Shown here: piece after piece, positions 1-8,448 of the stretch
Position numbering within the stretch: position 1 is the first letter of the stretch
How the letters are laid out: each line of letters begins with the position of its first letter
Origin: Sulfobacillus benefaciens
GTDB taxonomy: Bacteria; Bacillota; Sulfobacillia; Sulfobacillales; Sulfobacillaceae
Length of the DNA stretch: 64,000 nucleotides
Reading direction: 5' to 3'
Assembly (NCBI GenBank): GCA_003023725.1
Contig: PXYT01000012.1
Location: forward strand, 1-64,000
Position numbers and translations under genes: made by a program
Notes under the pieces: model-generated
What the model was told of the DNA's origin: nothing
The model's database searches: none
Seen by the model: only the letters and a program-made list of their open reading frames with translations

Positions 1-144
1 CGACACCGCCAGCACCAATTGATGACTGGTTTTCACTTGTCGCAGCAGCGTAGGCGCACTGGCGGATGCTGTCCCGCACCCCGCAGCGAGCGTGCCCACA
101 GTCACTCCCACCGCAGCCACGCCCAACCATGTCTTTACTCGCAA
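1..144 (-). CDS. Lipoprotein, N-terminal part; probable family-3 solute-binding protein (EhuB-like?)
   Basis: A 48-codon open frame starts at TTG (144) and runs off the left edge. An AAAGGAGG site lies 8 nt upstream. The product begins with a basic N-terminus and a hydrophobic stretch, then a lipobox LAAGC at about residues 19-23, so it should be a lipid-anchored surface protein. The mature start, with TLLRQVK followed by QLVLAVS, resembles the opening of amino-acid-type ABC solute-binding proteins. Next to an ectoine-type catabolic cluster, the ectoine binding protein EhuB is the natural guess. The lipoprotein call is firm; the substrate is inference because only 48 residues are visible. Confidence 0.72.
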   Translation of the reverse strand, partial: MRVKTWLGVAAVGVTVGTLAAGCGTASASAPTLLRQVKTSHQLVLAVS

Positions 145-394
145 TTTTTGTGCCTCCTTTGACCGAATGCCGCAGGTGATTTCCACAAGCGCTGCGGTTA
201 AGAGAATTTCTGCGATTCGGTGACTTTCCAACACAACACGCCATCAAGAATGCGTGTTTGCCCAAATCAACGAGAATAAACCGTAGAAGACAAAATCAAG
301 TCAATAGTTTCAATTAATTCTTATCTGATATTTTTCTCAATAGTGAGTAGTTATTAAATATCACTACTGCGATTGTAAGGAAGCGCCTGTTCAC

Positions 395-434
395 ATTCTA
401 TTCGACACATTGTATGAAATCTGTCGAATAGAAT
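395..434. repeat. Perfect 13-bp inverted repeat, candidate operator
   Basis: ATTCTATTCGACA (395-407) and its exact reverse complement TGTCGAATAGAAT (422-434) flank a 14-nt spacer. No U-run follows on either strand, so it does not look like an intrinsic terminator. It lies about 250 bp upstream of the lipoprotein start and overlaps the motif shared with the doeA upstream region. An operator for the adjacent PucR regulator or an upstream activator site is plausible but unproven. Confidence 0.5.
398..419 (-). promoter_or_regulatory. Shared 22-bp motif, copy 1
   Basis: Read on the minus strand it is TTTCATAC, then TGT, then GAATAG with short variable gaps. It matches the copy at 10709-10730 at 18 of 22 positions in the same orientation relative to the downstream minus-strand gene. 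It overlaps the left arm and spacer of the 13-bp inverted repeat. It is a candidate binding site for one regulator of both the transporter and the catabolic operon. Confidence 0.45.
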
Positions 435-550
435 TTGTTAGGGCCTTGATTGGGTCGAAGATGACCCTTCTTGTTTTCTTGACGGTCGCCTGTATAAGAC
501 TGGAGTCCGGTGCCATAAGGAACCCTGTGCGTCACGTTGCATGGCATCCG

Positions 551-2230
551 CTATTGCCCCATAAAACCTGGGTGAGATTCCACATTCATCACCCGTAGGC
601 AGAATTCCAGAAGAAAAAGGTCTTCGGAGTTCGAAAGCAACCGCCCGGTAAGAAATTCGATCTTGCTCAGACGATAGAGCAGGGATTGCCTGTGCAAATG
701 AAGTGCCCTAGCCGTCACCGTCACATTGGTGCGGTTCTGCAAGTAAACCCAAAGGGTATGAACCAGTTCCGATTCATGCTGTCGGTCATATTCCACCAAG
801 CCTCCCAGAGTGGCCTGCACAACGTTCCTGACCGAGGCATCAACCGCGAAGCGCACTAGCATCTGGTTATTGCTCACTTGCTCATATTCATAACATTGTC
901 CCACACCTTGGCGCCGGATACCGAGTTCAAGAGACGTATGAGCGTTTTGATACGAACCGTGAAACCCCTGGACACCCGGTCCGCCCGCCGCTACGCCCCA
1001 CGACAGGGACCCGTGAGCCACGTGAACAGCCAGAGCCTTCTGGACCCCCTGAAGCACTTCTATAACTGCTGACGGCAAGATGCGCTTGGGTGAGAAGAAA
1101 TAGACAATCCAGTCTCCACGATGATAAGTACTCATGACGCGGTATTCATGCATTTCGGCGGATTTTGCCAGGATATACTGAACCTTTTGGACAACATCAT
1201 TTTCCCAAGTCTGTCGTGTCATCTCGTGAAACACGGTCTGGTTGTAGCGATACAGACGTTCCCAGTTATCAAGCCGTCCTACGGCACAGGCATAATATTG
1301 AATAACATCAAACTCAAATCCAGCGGCCGCAGCCAATAATTCGTCCCATGTCCGGAATTCTCCTTGAGCCAGTTTCCATACAAAATCTTCCTGGCGGTGA
1401 ACGTCTCCCACAGCAAGCAATTCTTGATGAAGACACATTAGTGCTAACAAATGGGTCACAATTCTTTCATACGGTTCCAGAAGAACACTTTCGCTCTTCG
1501 TGTCTTCCGGCCGAACAACCAAAGTTCCTAACCACCGTCCTGCCGAGACCACAGGAAGCACCTGGACTTCGCTGCCGTCTACCATGGCCCGTTTCGTTTG
1601 ATAGGGCAAGCAGGCCACATCCGGCGGCACCACGAGCAACGACTCCAACTCATCCCGGTTTTCCCGACACCATTCCCCGAAAGGTTGTGATCCGGTCCAC
1701 AGGCCGGTTAACGCATCGAAAAAGGCCATTTCAACCCGCAACCCTCGTCCCAGAATATCCACCACAGCATCGACACGGTCGCCTTGAGCCAGACGTAGCA
1801 AAGCCGGTCGAATAATGCCGTCCGAATATTCCAGACTAGCCGTACGCAATGCCATTTCCGAATAGAACCGTCGGCTAATATCAGCAAAGCGAACGCCCCA
1901 TGGTATGGTCAGCAAAGGAAAATTCCAGCTTTCCGCCAAGGCAACGACGTCCTCGGGAACGTCCTGGACATGGGGGCCTAGAGCAATGCCTACGGCCGCT
2001 GCGCCGGCAACCCGGATCTCCTCGACAAACCGCTTGAGCGCTTCCGGATCGCCGGCTCCTAAACCCGTTGTCAGAACAAGTTCATCCCGGCGCACAAAGT
2101 CCTCCACCGGAATCTCAATCACGGAAACCCATTCAATTTGCTTTGAAAGTATCTGTTCTCTCGCCGAGAGAACTTTTGCATCCCCTAAAACATTCAGCTC
2201 AAGCAATTCACCCAAGGTCAGTTTGCTCAC
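551..2230 (-). CDS. PucR-family transcriptional regulator
   Basis: A 559-residue regulator with a GTG start (2230) and a GGGGAG site upstream. The first 130 residues match the PucR N-terminal sensor domain, including LTLGELLEL and RRDELVLTTGLG. The middle is a GGDEF-like/CdaR region. The last 60 residues are the PucR C-terminal helix-turn-helix, with RALHLHRQSLLYRLSKIE. Family members control purine, amino acid or compatible-solute catabolism, usually by sensing a pathway metabolite. It follows the catabolic run on the same strand after 225 bp, so it is the likely local regulator, taking the place that the MocR-type EnuR has in many ectoine clusters. The effector is unknown. Confidence 0.85.
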   Translation of the reverse strand: MSKLTLGELLELNVLGDAKVLSAREQILSKQIEWVSVIEIPVEDFVRRDELVLTTGLGAGDPEALKRFVEEIRVAGAAAVGIALGPHVQDVPEDVVALAESWNFPLLTIPWGVRFADISRRFYSEMALRTASLEYSDGIIRPALLRLAQGDRVDAVVDILGRGLRVEMAFFDALTGLWTGSQPFGEWCRENRDELESLLVVPPDVACLPYQTKRAMVDGSEVQVLPVVSAGRWLGTLVVRPEDTKSESVLLEPYERIVTHLLALMCLHQELLAVGDVHRQEDFVWKLAQGEFRTWDELLAAAAGFEFDVIQYYACAVGRLDNWERLYRYNQTVFHEMTRQTWENDVVQKVQYILAKSAEMHEYRVMSTYHRGDWIVYFFSPKRILPSAVIEVLQGVQKALAVHVAHGSLSWGVAAGGPGVQGFHGSYQNAHTSLELGIRRQGVGQCYEYEQVSNNQMLVRFAVDASVRNVVQATLGGLVEYDRQHESELVHTLWVYLQNRTNVTVTARALHLHRQSLLYRLSKIEFLTGRLLSNSEDLFLLEFCLRVMNVESHPGFMGQ

Positions 2231-2455
2231 AATATCTCAACTCCCCAATCCTGGTACCGCGTTACGTCTCACCCCTCACGCTCGGCTCCCCCCAGTGAGT
2301 CATGGAGCCCTTACCGACTACTCGCATCATATCATCACTGAGCCGCTTACCTCAGCCGGGTCACTCCGGATGCTTACGGTTCCCGGGTTGCAGCGAGCCA
2401 AGAGATCCTGAACGCTTTGACGTTCAAGCCTCGTCTTGTCTTCTTCCATACTCCA
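2231..2455. other. eutB-pucR intergenic spacer
   Basis: This 225-bp gap has two small hairpins on the minus strand: GAACG/CGTTC just after eutB, and GGCTCC/GGAGCC about 65-85 bp before pucR. Neither has a U-run. It may hold a pucR promoter, but I cannot name a convincing -35/-10 pair. Confidence 0.3.
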
Positions 2456-3430
2456 CTACCGAGACCCATAGTGCTCAATAATCCGGCAAAACGCCGACAA
2501 AGAAACGTTTCTTCCTGTGAGCACAGCGACAATGCTGCCCCTGAGCTCCAGGTGGTGGAACAAAGCTGCCACACCAACGGCTCCGGCACCTTCCACAATC
2601 AATCCTTGCTGCCCCAAAATCGCCATAGCCTGTCCTATTTCCTCTTCCGTCACCACAATAATATCGTCCACGTATTCTCGCACCATCTGGAATGTAAACC
2701 GATTATTCACCCCGATTCCGCCTTGTAAGCTATCGGCTAGTGACGAAACCTCGGGCATTTCCACCGGATGGCCCCTGCGAAGGCTCTCGTACATTACAGC
2801 CCCCTGGTCCATCGACACTCCGACAACGCGAATATCAGGCCGTTGTGCTTTGATGAATGCCGATATTCCAGAAATTAGACCGCCGCCTGATAAAGGTACC
2901 AAGACGGTACCGGCATCGGGCAACTGTGCCAAGATTTCCAAGCCCACGGTGCCTTGTCCTGCAATAACATCGGCATCATCAAAGGGTTCGATCATAATGA
3001 GACGGTTCGTTCGGGCAATATTCTCCGCGACCTGCTTGGCGTCATCCTGGCTATCACCCTGTATCACAAGCCGGGCCCCTGTTTCTCGCAGCGCCTTAAC
3101 CTTGGCCTCAGGCACCCGCGTCGATATACAGATTGTTGACGGAATGCCCAGTTGGCGTCCCATGTAAGCCACGGCCAGTCCATGATTGCCCGTGGAATAG
3201 GTGATCGTTCCGTGTTGACGTTCTTCTGAAGTTCGTGCCAGCAAAGCATTGGCCGCTCCACGAAGTTTAAAGGCTCCCGAGGGCTGAAATTGTTCACATT
3301 TTAACCAGACGGGATGGCCCGTCTCTTCAGACAACCGCACGGAAGGCAAGACCGGAGTACGGACGATGTATGGATTAATATGTCTCGCAGCCAATTTCAC
3401 ACGGTGGCTCCACAATGTTAAATCACTCAT
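2456..3430 (-). CDS. eutB: Threonine dehydratase-like PLP enzyme, EutB-type
   Basis: A 324-residue fold-type II PLP lyase starting at ATG 3430, with AGGGAG 7 nt upstream; a GTG two codons earlier is possible. The PLP lysine motif SGAFKLRGAAN lies at about residues 50-60 and a glycine-rich phosphate loop SGGGLISG follows. It ends without the C-terminal ACT domain of biosynthetic IlvA, so it is the short catabolic form. Such enzymes deaminate threonine/serine or hydroxyaspartate. EutB of hydroxyectoine clusters belongs here and is thought to act on the hydroxylated intermediate. The EutB assignment rests on neighbours eutC and doeA; ordinary threonine ammonia-lyase remains possible. Confidence 0.75.
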   Translation of the reverse strand: MSDLTLWSHRVKLAARHINPYIVRTPVLPSVRLSEETGHPVWLKCEQFQPSGAFKLRGAANALLARTSEERQHGTITYSTGNHGLAVAYMGRQLGIPSTICISTRVPEAKVKALRETGARLVIQGDSQDDAKQVAENIARTNRLIMIEPFDDADVIAGQGTVGLEILAQLPDAGTVLVPLSGGGLISGISAFIKAQRPDIRVVGVSMDQGAVMYESLRRGHPVEMPEVSSLADSLQGGIGVNNRFTFQMVREYVDDIIVVTEEEIGQAMAILGQQGLIVEGAGAVGVAALFHHLELRGSIVAVLTGRNVSLSAFCRIIEHYGSR

Positions 3431-3456
3431 ATCCACTCTCCCTATATCTTGGACAC

Positions 3457-4896
3457 CTAGAGATTAAAGCAGACAACCTTTTGTTCCGTCATGGCCTCCG
3501 CCGCAAAATGCACTCCCTCGCGACCCAACCCCGATCCTTTCACTCCTCCGAAGGGCATGGCATCAATTCGGTAGTCGCTAGAGTCGTTAATCATGACACC
3601 GCCAACCTGCAATTTTTTTATGGCATGGAAAGCACTGCTAATATCCCGTGTGAACACCCCAGCCTGAAGTCCGTAATTTACGCTATTGGCCTGATGAATG
3701 GCACTATCCAGATCTTTAACGGCAACGAGAGACGCCACGGGGCCAAAAATCTCCTCTTCAAGCACGGTCATACCCGTTGGCACCCCCTCCAAAATGGTGG
3801 GGCGATAATAGGTCCCCTGCCTCTCACCGCCAATGAGTACGCGTGCGCCCCGAGATTGGGCATGCTCCACCCAGTCGGCAACCCTGGTGGCTTCACGGCT
3901 CGTAATCAAAGGGCCCATATCTGTGGACTCGTCCATCTTTTCTCCCATGCGAATGGCCGCGGTCAAGGCCACGATTCGTTCCTTCATTTCGTCATACACG
4001 CCCTGCTCGATGAATATTCGCTGAACGCCCAGACAGTTCTGTCCTGCGGCCCAGAATGCCCCCGACACACAGGCCTTCGCTGCGGCTTCGAGTTCGGCGT
4101 CAGCCAAAATAATGACCGGTGAATTCGACCCCAATTCCATGGAAATTTTCTTGAGCCCAGCCTGATGTGCTATGTGCGTCCCCGTCTTGAGGCCACCGGT
4201 AAAACTCACCATGCGCACCCGGGGATCTTGCACTAAAGGTTCTCCGATGTCATGAGCCGAACCGGTAACCACACTAAGAACCTCTCTGGGAAGTCCGGCC
4301 TCGTACAACGTTTCCGCAAGTTTGAGTGCGCTGAGTGGTGTCAGTTCCGAGGGCTTGACGATTACGGCGTTTCCAGTGGCAATGGCCGGCCCCACCTTAT
4401 GTGCGACCAAATTTAACGGGTCATTGAAGGGGGTAATGGCCAAAACGATTCCTACCGGTCCGCGCTGCCAATATCCGACGCGATTCTCGCTTCCCGGTGA
4501 CTGGTCAAATTTAATCACTTCACCTTCTTGACGCCGCGCCTCCTCGGCACTCAAATGCATCGTATCGACACACCGGTCTACTTCTTTTCGGGCCTCGCGA
4601 ATGGTTTTGCTGCCTTCTGTGGCAATTAAAACCGCAAAGGCCTCCCGTCGCGCCCGGATCAGGTCCGACGCCTGATTCAGTATGCGCATCCGTTGATGGG
4701 AGGGCATATTGGCAGCAATTTCGGTTCCCTTCTGCGCGTAGGACAAGGCTTCCAGAGCGTCCTCCCGGGCCGCTGCGGGCACACTGGCCACAACCAGACC
4801 CGATCCGGGGTCGAGTACGGGCGTTACCCGTTCCGATGTTCGGCTGGCGCCTCCTATATACATCGGCCACTTGGTAGCCATATCCAGTTCCGTCAT
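3457..4896 (-). CDS. NAD(P)-dependent aldehyde dehydrogenase (DoeC/semialdehyde type)
   Basis: A 479-residue ALDH-superfamily enzyme. The start at ATG 4896 is chosen because GAGGGGG precedes it and it sits 13 nt after hom; the longer upstream frame lacks family similarity. The catalytic Cys is in GQNCLGVQ and the general-base Glu in MELGSNSP. NAD-fold motifs ITPFNDPLN and FTGG are present, and the C-terminal PFGGVKGSGLGREG is typical. In an ectoine route this position is filled by DoeC, which oxidises aspartate semialdehyde to aspartate, or by a succinate-semialdehyde dehydrogenase. The sequence resembles lactaldehyde/semialdehyde branches, so the substrate is inferred from context only. Confidence 0.8.
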   Translation of the reverse strand: MTELDMATKWPMYIGGASRTSERVTPVLDPGSGLVVASVPAAAREDALEALSYAQKGTEIAANMPSHQRMRILNQASDLIRARREAFAVLIATEGSKTIREARKEVDRCVDTMHLSAEEARRQEGEVIKFDQSPGSENRVGYWQRGPVGIVLAITPFNDPLNLVAHKVGPAIATGNAVIVKPSELTPLSALKLAETLYEAGLPREVLSVVTGSAHDIGEPLVQDPRVRMVSFTGGLKTGTHIAHQAGLKKISMELGSNSPVIILADAELEAAAKACVSGAFWAAGQNCLGVQRIFIEQGVYDEMKERIVALTAAIRMGEKMDESTDMGPLITSREATRVADWVEHAQSRGARVLIGGERQGTYYRPTILEGVPTGMTVLEEEIFGPVASLVAVKDLDSAIHQANSVNYGLQAGVFTRDISSAFHAIKKLQVGGVMINDSSDYRIDAMPFGGVKGSGLGREGVHFAAEAMTEQKVVCFNL

Positions 4897-4909
4897 CTGC
4901 AATACCCCC

Positions 4910-5950
4910 TCAAATTTGACCCCGGCACAAATTGATACAATCCACCAACAACGCATAACCGGTTTCCGTACGTCCCGCTCCGGGGCCCACAATGGTGATG
5001 TCTCCAGCCAGCCGGCATCGGTAAGTCAAGGCATTCACCGCGCCAGACACCCCAGTCAATGGGTCGGTTAGGGGGATAATCTCAGGCGCGACACGCGCCA
5101 CAATCCCTGACGAGGTTTTCTCCAGTGACGCAATCAGTTTGTACCGTCGATTGTCGCGCCGTGCCCGGGCAATGTCATCCGCACCAATGTGACGGATGCC
5201 CAAAGTGAACACATCCTTCTTCTTAAGTTCTACTCCGAACAAAGCTTGAGCAAGGATCAATAATTTGAACTGAGCGTCATAACCGTCAATGTCGTTAGTT
5301 GGATCGGCCTCGGCATATCCGAACTTCTGTGCCTCACTCAGAGCGTCCTCAAACCCCAGACCCTCTTCCATTCGCGTTAAAATGTAATTACTCGTGCCGT
5401 TGAGAATGCCCCGCACCATCTCAATTTCGTCCCCCGCCAAACTCGCGGCGGCCAGGCGCAGCACCGGTGTTCCGCTCATCACCGAACCTTCGTATAAAAT
5501 GCGCGTCCCATGATCTTGAGCCAGCTCACGAAGGTCTGCAAGGCCCAGAGCAACGGGCCCTTTATTGCTGGTTACCACGTTCTTCCCTGCTTCCAAAGCC
5601 GCCCGGCAATGATCAAGCCCAGGCTGTCCATCGGCAATATTGGTGAACGTCGCTTCAATCACGGTGTCGGCTCCACTTTGGCGGATTGTCTGAAAACTAT
5701 CCCACCCCCTCACCAGTCCGGGCGTGTCAGGGTACTCCGCAAGGGTGCCCTTCACCTGCACAGATTCGAGCGCCAGGGAAAGATTCAATCCCTCAGGGTC
5801 AGCCAAAGACCCTTTAACCGCATCTGCTATCGCCACCACGACAAAGTCGATTCCGTATTGGTTCCCGAGGGCTTCGCTCTGTTGCACCAATATTTCCGCA
5901 AAACCCTGTCCTACCGTGCCAAATCCTATCAAGGCCAGTTTGTGCCTCAT
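4910..5950 (-). CDS. hom: Homoserine dehydrogenase (ACT-less)
   Basis: A 346-residue enzyme from ATG 5950, with GGAGGAGG upstream. The N-terminal Rossmann motif is GFGTVGQG; NGTSNYIL and ADPTNDIDGYDAQFK carry the conserved acidic residues and the catalytic Lys. It interconverts aspartate semialdehyde and homoserine. It has no C-terminal ACT domain, as in short feedback-insensitive forms. Its place between the M20 deacetylase and the aldehyde dehydrogenase (17- and 13-nt gaps) suggests a catabolic or overflow job on aspartate semialdehyde rather than threonine/methionine biosynthesis, for which no partner genes are adjacent. Confidence 0.85.
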   Translation of the reverse strand: MRHKLALIGFGTVGQGFAEILVQQSEALGNQYGIDFVVVAIADAVKGSLADPEGLNLSLALESVQVKGTLAEYPDTPGLVRGWDSFQTIRQSGADTVIEATFTNIADGQPGLDHCRAALEAGKNVVTSNKGPVALGLADLRELAQDHGTRILYEGSVMSGTPVLRLAAASLAGDEIEMVRGILNGTSNYILTRMEEGLGFEDALSEAQKFGYAEADPTNDIDGYDAQFKLLILAQALFGVELKKKDVFTLGIRHIGADDIARARRDNRRYKLIASLEKTSSGIVARVAPEIIPLTDPLTGVSGAVNALTYRCRLAGDITIVGPGAGRTETGYALLVDCINLCRGQI

Positions 5951-5967
5951 GGCTAATTCCTCCTCCG

Positions 5968-7218
5968 TCACTGCCCGGCATCCGTCTGCACCATTCTTTT
6001 CACTGCTTCCAACCACACTGCCACTCCCAGAGGTAGTGCCCTTTCGTCAAGAAAAAAATCCGGTGCGTGTAAACTTGTCATCTTGTCCGGAGATGCCGCG
6101 CAGCCCAGAAAAAACAGGGATCCGGGAATTCTTTGGCTCATAAATCCAAAGTCCTCGCCACCCATCCCGAAAGGGCCGGTCCACAACGGTTCCATGCGCG
6201 TTACCTCCAACACCGCCTGACGCAGGATCCGGTTTAAGCCGGCATTGTTGACGACCGCCGGTTCCCCCCGCTGCACCTGCAGTTCAAACCATCCTCCTAA
6301 AGTCTCCGCCACCTCAAGGGAACGCTGAAGTTCTTTGATGATCAGGTCCCGAGAATCATCGGTATAACTTCTGAGAGTCCCTTCCAAATCCACAAAGGAC
6401 GGTATCACGTTATTGGTCGTTCCTCCTTGAATTTTGCACACGCTGACAGCCGCTTGGTCCAGTGGCGATAAACGCCGTGAACGAATGCCATGAATGGCCT
6501 CCAAAACCGGCAGCAACAGCCAAAGGGGATCCAGTGCCAGATTGGGATAACCCGCATGCCCGCCTTTACCTTCAATCCGTGCCCGAAAGTTATCCACATT
6601 CGCCATGCAAACGCCGTCATGCATCCGAACCAATCCGACAGGAGTGGTGGGATCCATGTGCAGAGCCAGCACTGCATCCACCCCATTCAGCGCTCCCGCA
6701 TCGACCAAATACGGTGCACCCGTCCTCTGAGTGTCATCGGCTGTTTCTTCTGCAGGTTGAAAAATGAAGGAGACTTCGGCATGTATGTGATTTTGCATCA
6801 CATCCTCGGCAATCAATTGTGCCGCCCCGAGAAGAATGGCCATGTGCCCGTCATGGCCACAGGCATGCATGATACCTGGTGTGGCGGAACAAAATTCATG
6901 GTGAAATGGTTCCTCAATCGCGAGGGCATCCATATCCGCGCGGAGGGCAATATGCTTTCCCCCAAAATTCCCAACATGCCCGATGACACCTTGAGTACCT
7001 CCAACATTGCGGGTCACTGTCATCCCGGGGATGCTTTCGAGCACCTGAATGATATAGGCAGCGGTCTCATATTCCTTAAACGAGAGTTCAGGACGGGTAT
7101 GGAAACGCCTACGCCATTCGCACAATTGGGGAAAGATGTCGTGAGCACGGTCTAATGCATCGCTCCACCGCCCGTTTCCATCCCTAGTCGGCCCGTCAGG
7201 ATCGTAACTGTAATTCAT
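5968..7218 (-). CDS. M20-family amidohydrolase, DoeB2-like N-acetyl-diaminobutyrate deacetylase
   Basis: A 416-residue M20 metallo-aminoacylase. Zinc-site motifs are RADMDALAIEE, HACGHDGH and the EET following FIFQPAEE; the dimerisation lid starts near HMDPTTPVG. Members deacylate N-acyl amino acids. In several ectoine clusters an M20 protein (DoeB2) replaces the AstE/AspA-type DoeB to remove acetate from N-acetyl-2,4-diaminobutyrate; next to doeA this is the best guess. The start (7218) overlaps the upstream PLP gene by 23 bp and has only a distant GGAG, so a slightly different start cannot be excluded. Confidence 0.72.
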   Translation of the reverse strand: MNYSYDPDGPTRDGNGRWSDALDRAHDIFPQLCEWRRRFHTRPELSFKEYETAAYIIQVLESIPGMTVTRNVGGTQGVIGHVGNFGGKHIALRADMDALAIEEPFHHEFCSATPGIMHACGHDGHMAILLGAAQLIAEDVMQNHIHAEVSFIFQPAEETADDTQRTGAPYLVDAGALNGVDAVLALHMDPTTPVGLVRMHDGVCMANVDNFRARIEGKGGHAGYPNLALDPLWLLLPVLEAIHGIRSRRLSPLDQAAVSVCKIQGGTTNNVIPSFVDLEGTLRSYTDDSRDLIIKELQRSLEVAETLGGWFELQVQRGEPAVVNNAGLNRILRQAVLEVTRMEPLWTGPFGMGGEDFGFMSQRIPGSLFFLGCAASPDKMTSLHAPDFFLDERALPLGVAVWLEAVKRMVQTDAGQ

Positions 7219-8410
7219 AGGCCATGTGCTCCAGTCCCTGAGTCAAATCCTCAAGAAGGTCGTCTACATCCTCAATGCCTACCGAATAACGGATTAAGGT
7301 TTCCGGGATTCCCAAAACAGCCCGTTCGTCCGCAGTTAATTCTACATGGCTGGTAGTCCGAGGCGGTCCCGCAGTCGTTTCTACTGCCCCCAAGTTAGCC
7401 GCGAGATGGGCGTAATGCAGATGGGGCAGGAAAGCGCGAACCGATTCAAAGCCCCCCTTCAGAGAAAAACTGAGAACGCCTCCAAACTGCACCATTTGTT
7501 TTACCGCGACGTCGTGGTTTTCATGTGTAGGCAGACCCGGGTAATACACCGTTTCGACTTCGTCACGAGTCTGGAGAAAGTTGGCAATCCGCAAAGCCGA
7601 GGACGATTGCTGGCGAACGCGCAGGTGCAGTGTTTTCATTCCGCGCAACAGCAAGTACGCCGACATAGGGTGCAGGGTGGCACCATTAATCTCACGATAA
7701 TGATAGATTTTTCGCACCAAGTCTTCCCGCCCACATACGACGCCACCCAGTGCATCGGCATGACCGCCGAGAAACTTGGTAGCACTGTGGATAACCAAGT
7801 CGGCCCCCAAATGAATGGGCTGTTGATTAATCGGCGTCGCGAACGTGTTGTCGACGACAACCAGCGCTCCGGCACTATGAGCAGCATCAATCAGACGTTT
7901 CAAATCAACCACTTTCAGCGTCGGATTGGTTGGACTTTCGAGGTAAAGAATTTTTGCACCCTTTTGCACTTCACGAATGATGTATTCATGATCTGTCGTA
8001 GGGCATAAAACCGCTTCAATGTTAAAATTCGGAAGAAATTCGCTAAAAATCTTGTTGGTGCCACCGTAGGTATCCACCAACGAAACCACCCGATCCCCTG
8101 GTCGCAGCAAAGTAAACAGTGTGCCACTGATGGCAGCCATCCCCGTAGAAAAACTTGTCGCGTCTTCTGCTCCTTCGAGCAGCCGGACCTTTTCTTCGAA
8201 CACATGAACCGTAGGATTCGTATTGCGGCCGTAGATATGGCCTTCCCTTAGTCCCAGGGCCACTTCGTGCCACTGATCAAGGTCATCGTAACCAAATCCC
8301 ACGCTGTGCACCACAGGAACCTGTGTGGCATGCTGCATTAAATACTGATCCTCGCCGCCCCAAACCGACCGGGTGCCGATTTCACTCTCTTCTGTATGCC
8401 CGTTGCGCAT
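7196..8410 (-). CDS. Cys/Met-metabolism PLP enzyme (cystathionine gamma-synthase/lyase family)
   Basis: A 404-residue fold-type I PLP enzyme of the trans-sulfuration family. YGRNTNPT, the PLP-contacting SFSTGMAAIS, DNTFATP and the Schiff-base lysine in HSATKFLGGHAD are all present, and the C-terminal SVGIEDVDDL is typical. Relatives carry out gamma-replacement or gamma/beta-elimination on homoserine esters, cystathionine or methionine. It lies 38 bp downstream of eutC and overlaps the M20 gene. No sulfur-metabolism genes are nearby, so its substrate may be a four-carbon amino acid from this pathway. That is inference; methionine gamma-lyase activity is equally compatible with the motifs. Confidence 0.78.
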   Translation of the reverse strand: MRNGHTEESEIGTRSVWGGEDQYLMQHATQVPVVHSVGFGYDDLDQWHEVALGLREGHIYGRNTNPTVHVFEEKVRLLEGAEDATSFSTGMAAISGTLFTLLRPGDRVVSLVDTYGGTNKIFSEFLPNFNIEAVLCPTTDHEYIIREVQKGAKILYLESPTNPTLKVVDLKRLIDAAHSAGALVVVDNTFATPINQQPIHLGADLVIHSATKFLGGHADALGGVVCGREDLVRKIYHYREINGATLHPMSAYLLLRGMKTLHLRVRQQSSSALRIANFLQTRDEVETVYYPGLPTHENHDVAVKQMVQFGGVLSFSLKGGFESVRAFLPHLHYAHLAANLGAVETTAGPPRTTSHVELTADERAVLGIPETLIRYSVGIEDVDDLLEDLTQGLEHMAYELQLRS

Positions 8411-8448
8411 CTTTTCAGCCTTCTTTCCCTCACTGGTAACTTTTAGAG

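Larger units (their letters stand above)
145..550. other. Intergenic region between pucR and the lipoprotein gene
   Basis: This AT-rich stretch of about 400 bp lies downstream of pucR and upstream of the lipoprotein gene. It holds a perfect 13-bp inverted repeat (395-434), a second short repeat AGTAGT/ACTACT (346-351 and 363-368), and one copy of the shared 22-bp motif (398-419). I found no convincing coding frame. The short plus-strand frame starting near 410 has no Shine-Dalgarno site and runs antisense into the pucR end. Confidence 0.5.

Noticed and set aside
410-598. 62-codon plus-strand frame
   Set aside because: No ribosome-binding site, and it runs antisense into the end of pucR; the sequence is explained by the inverted repeat and the pucR end.
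4896-4992. N-terminal extension of the aldehyde dehydrogenase
   Set aside because: The extra residues overlap hom and resemble no ALDH; ATG 4896 has a proper ribosome-binding site.
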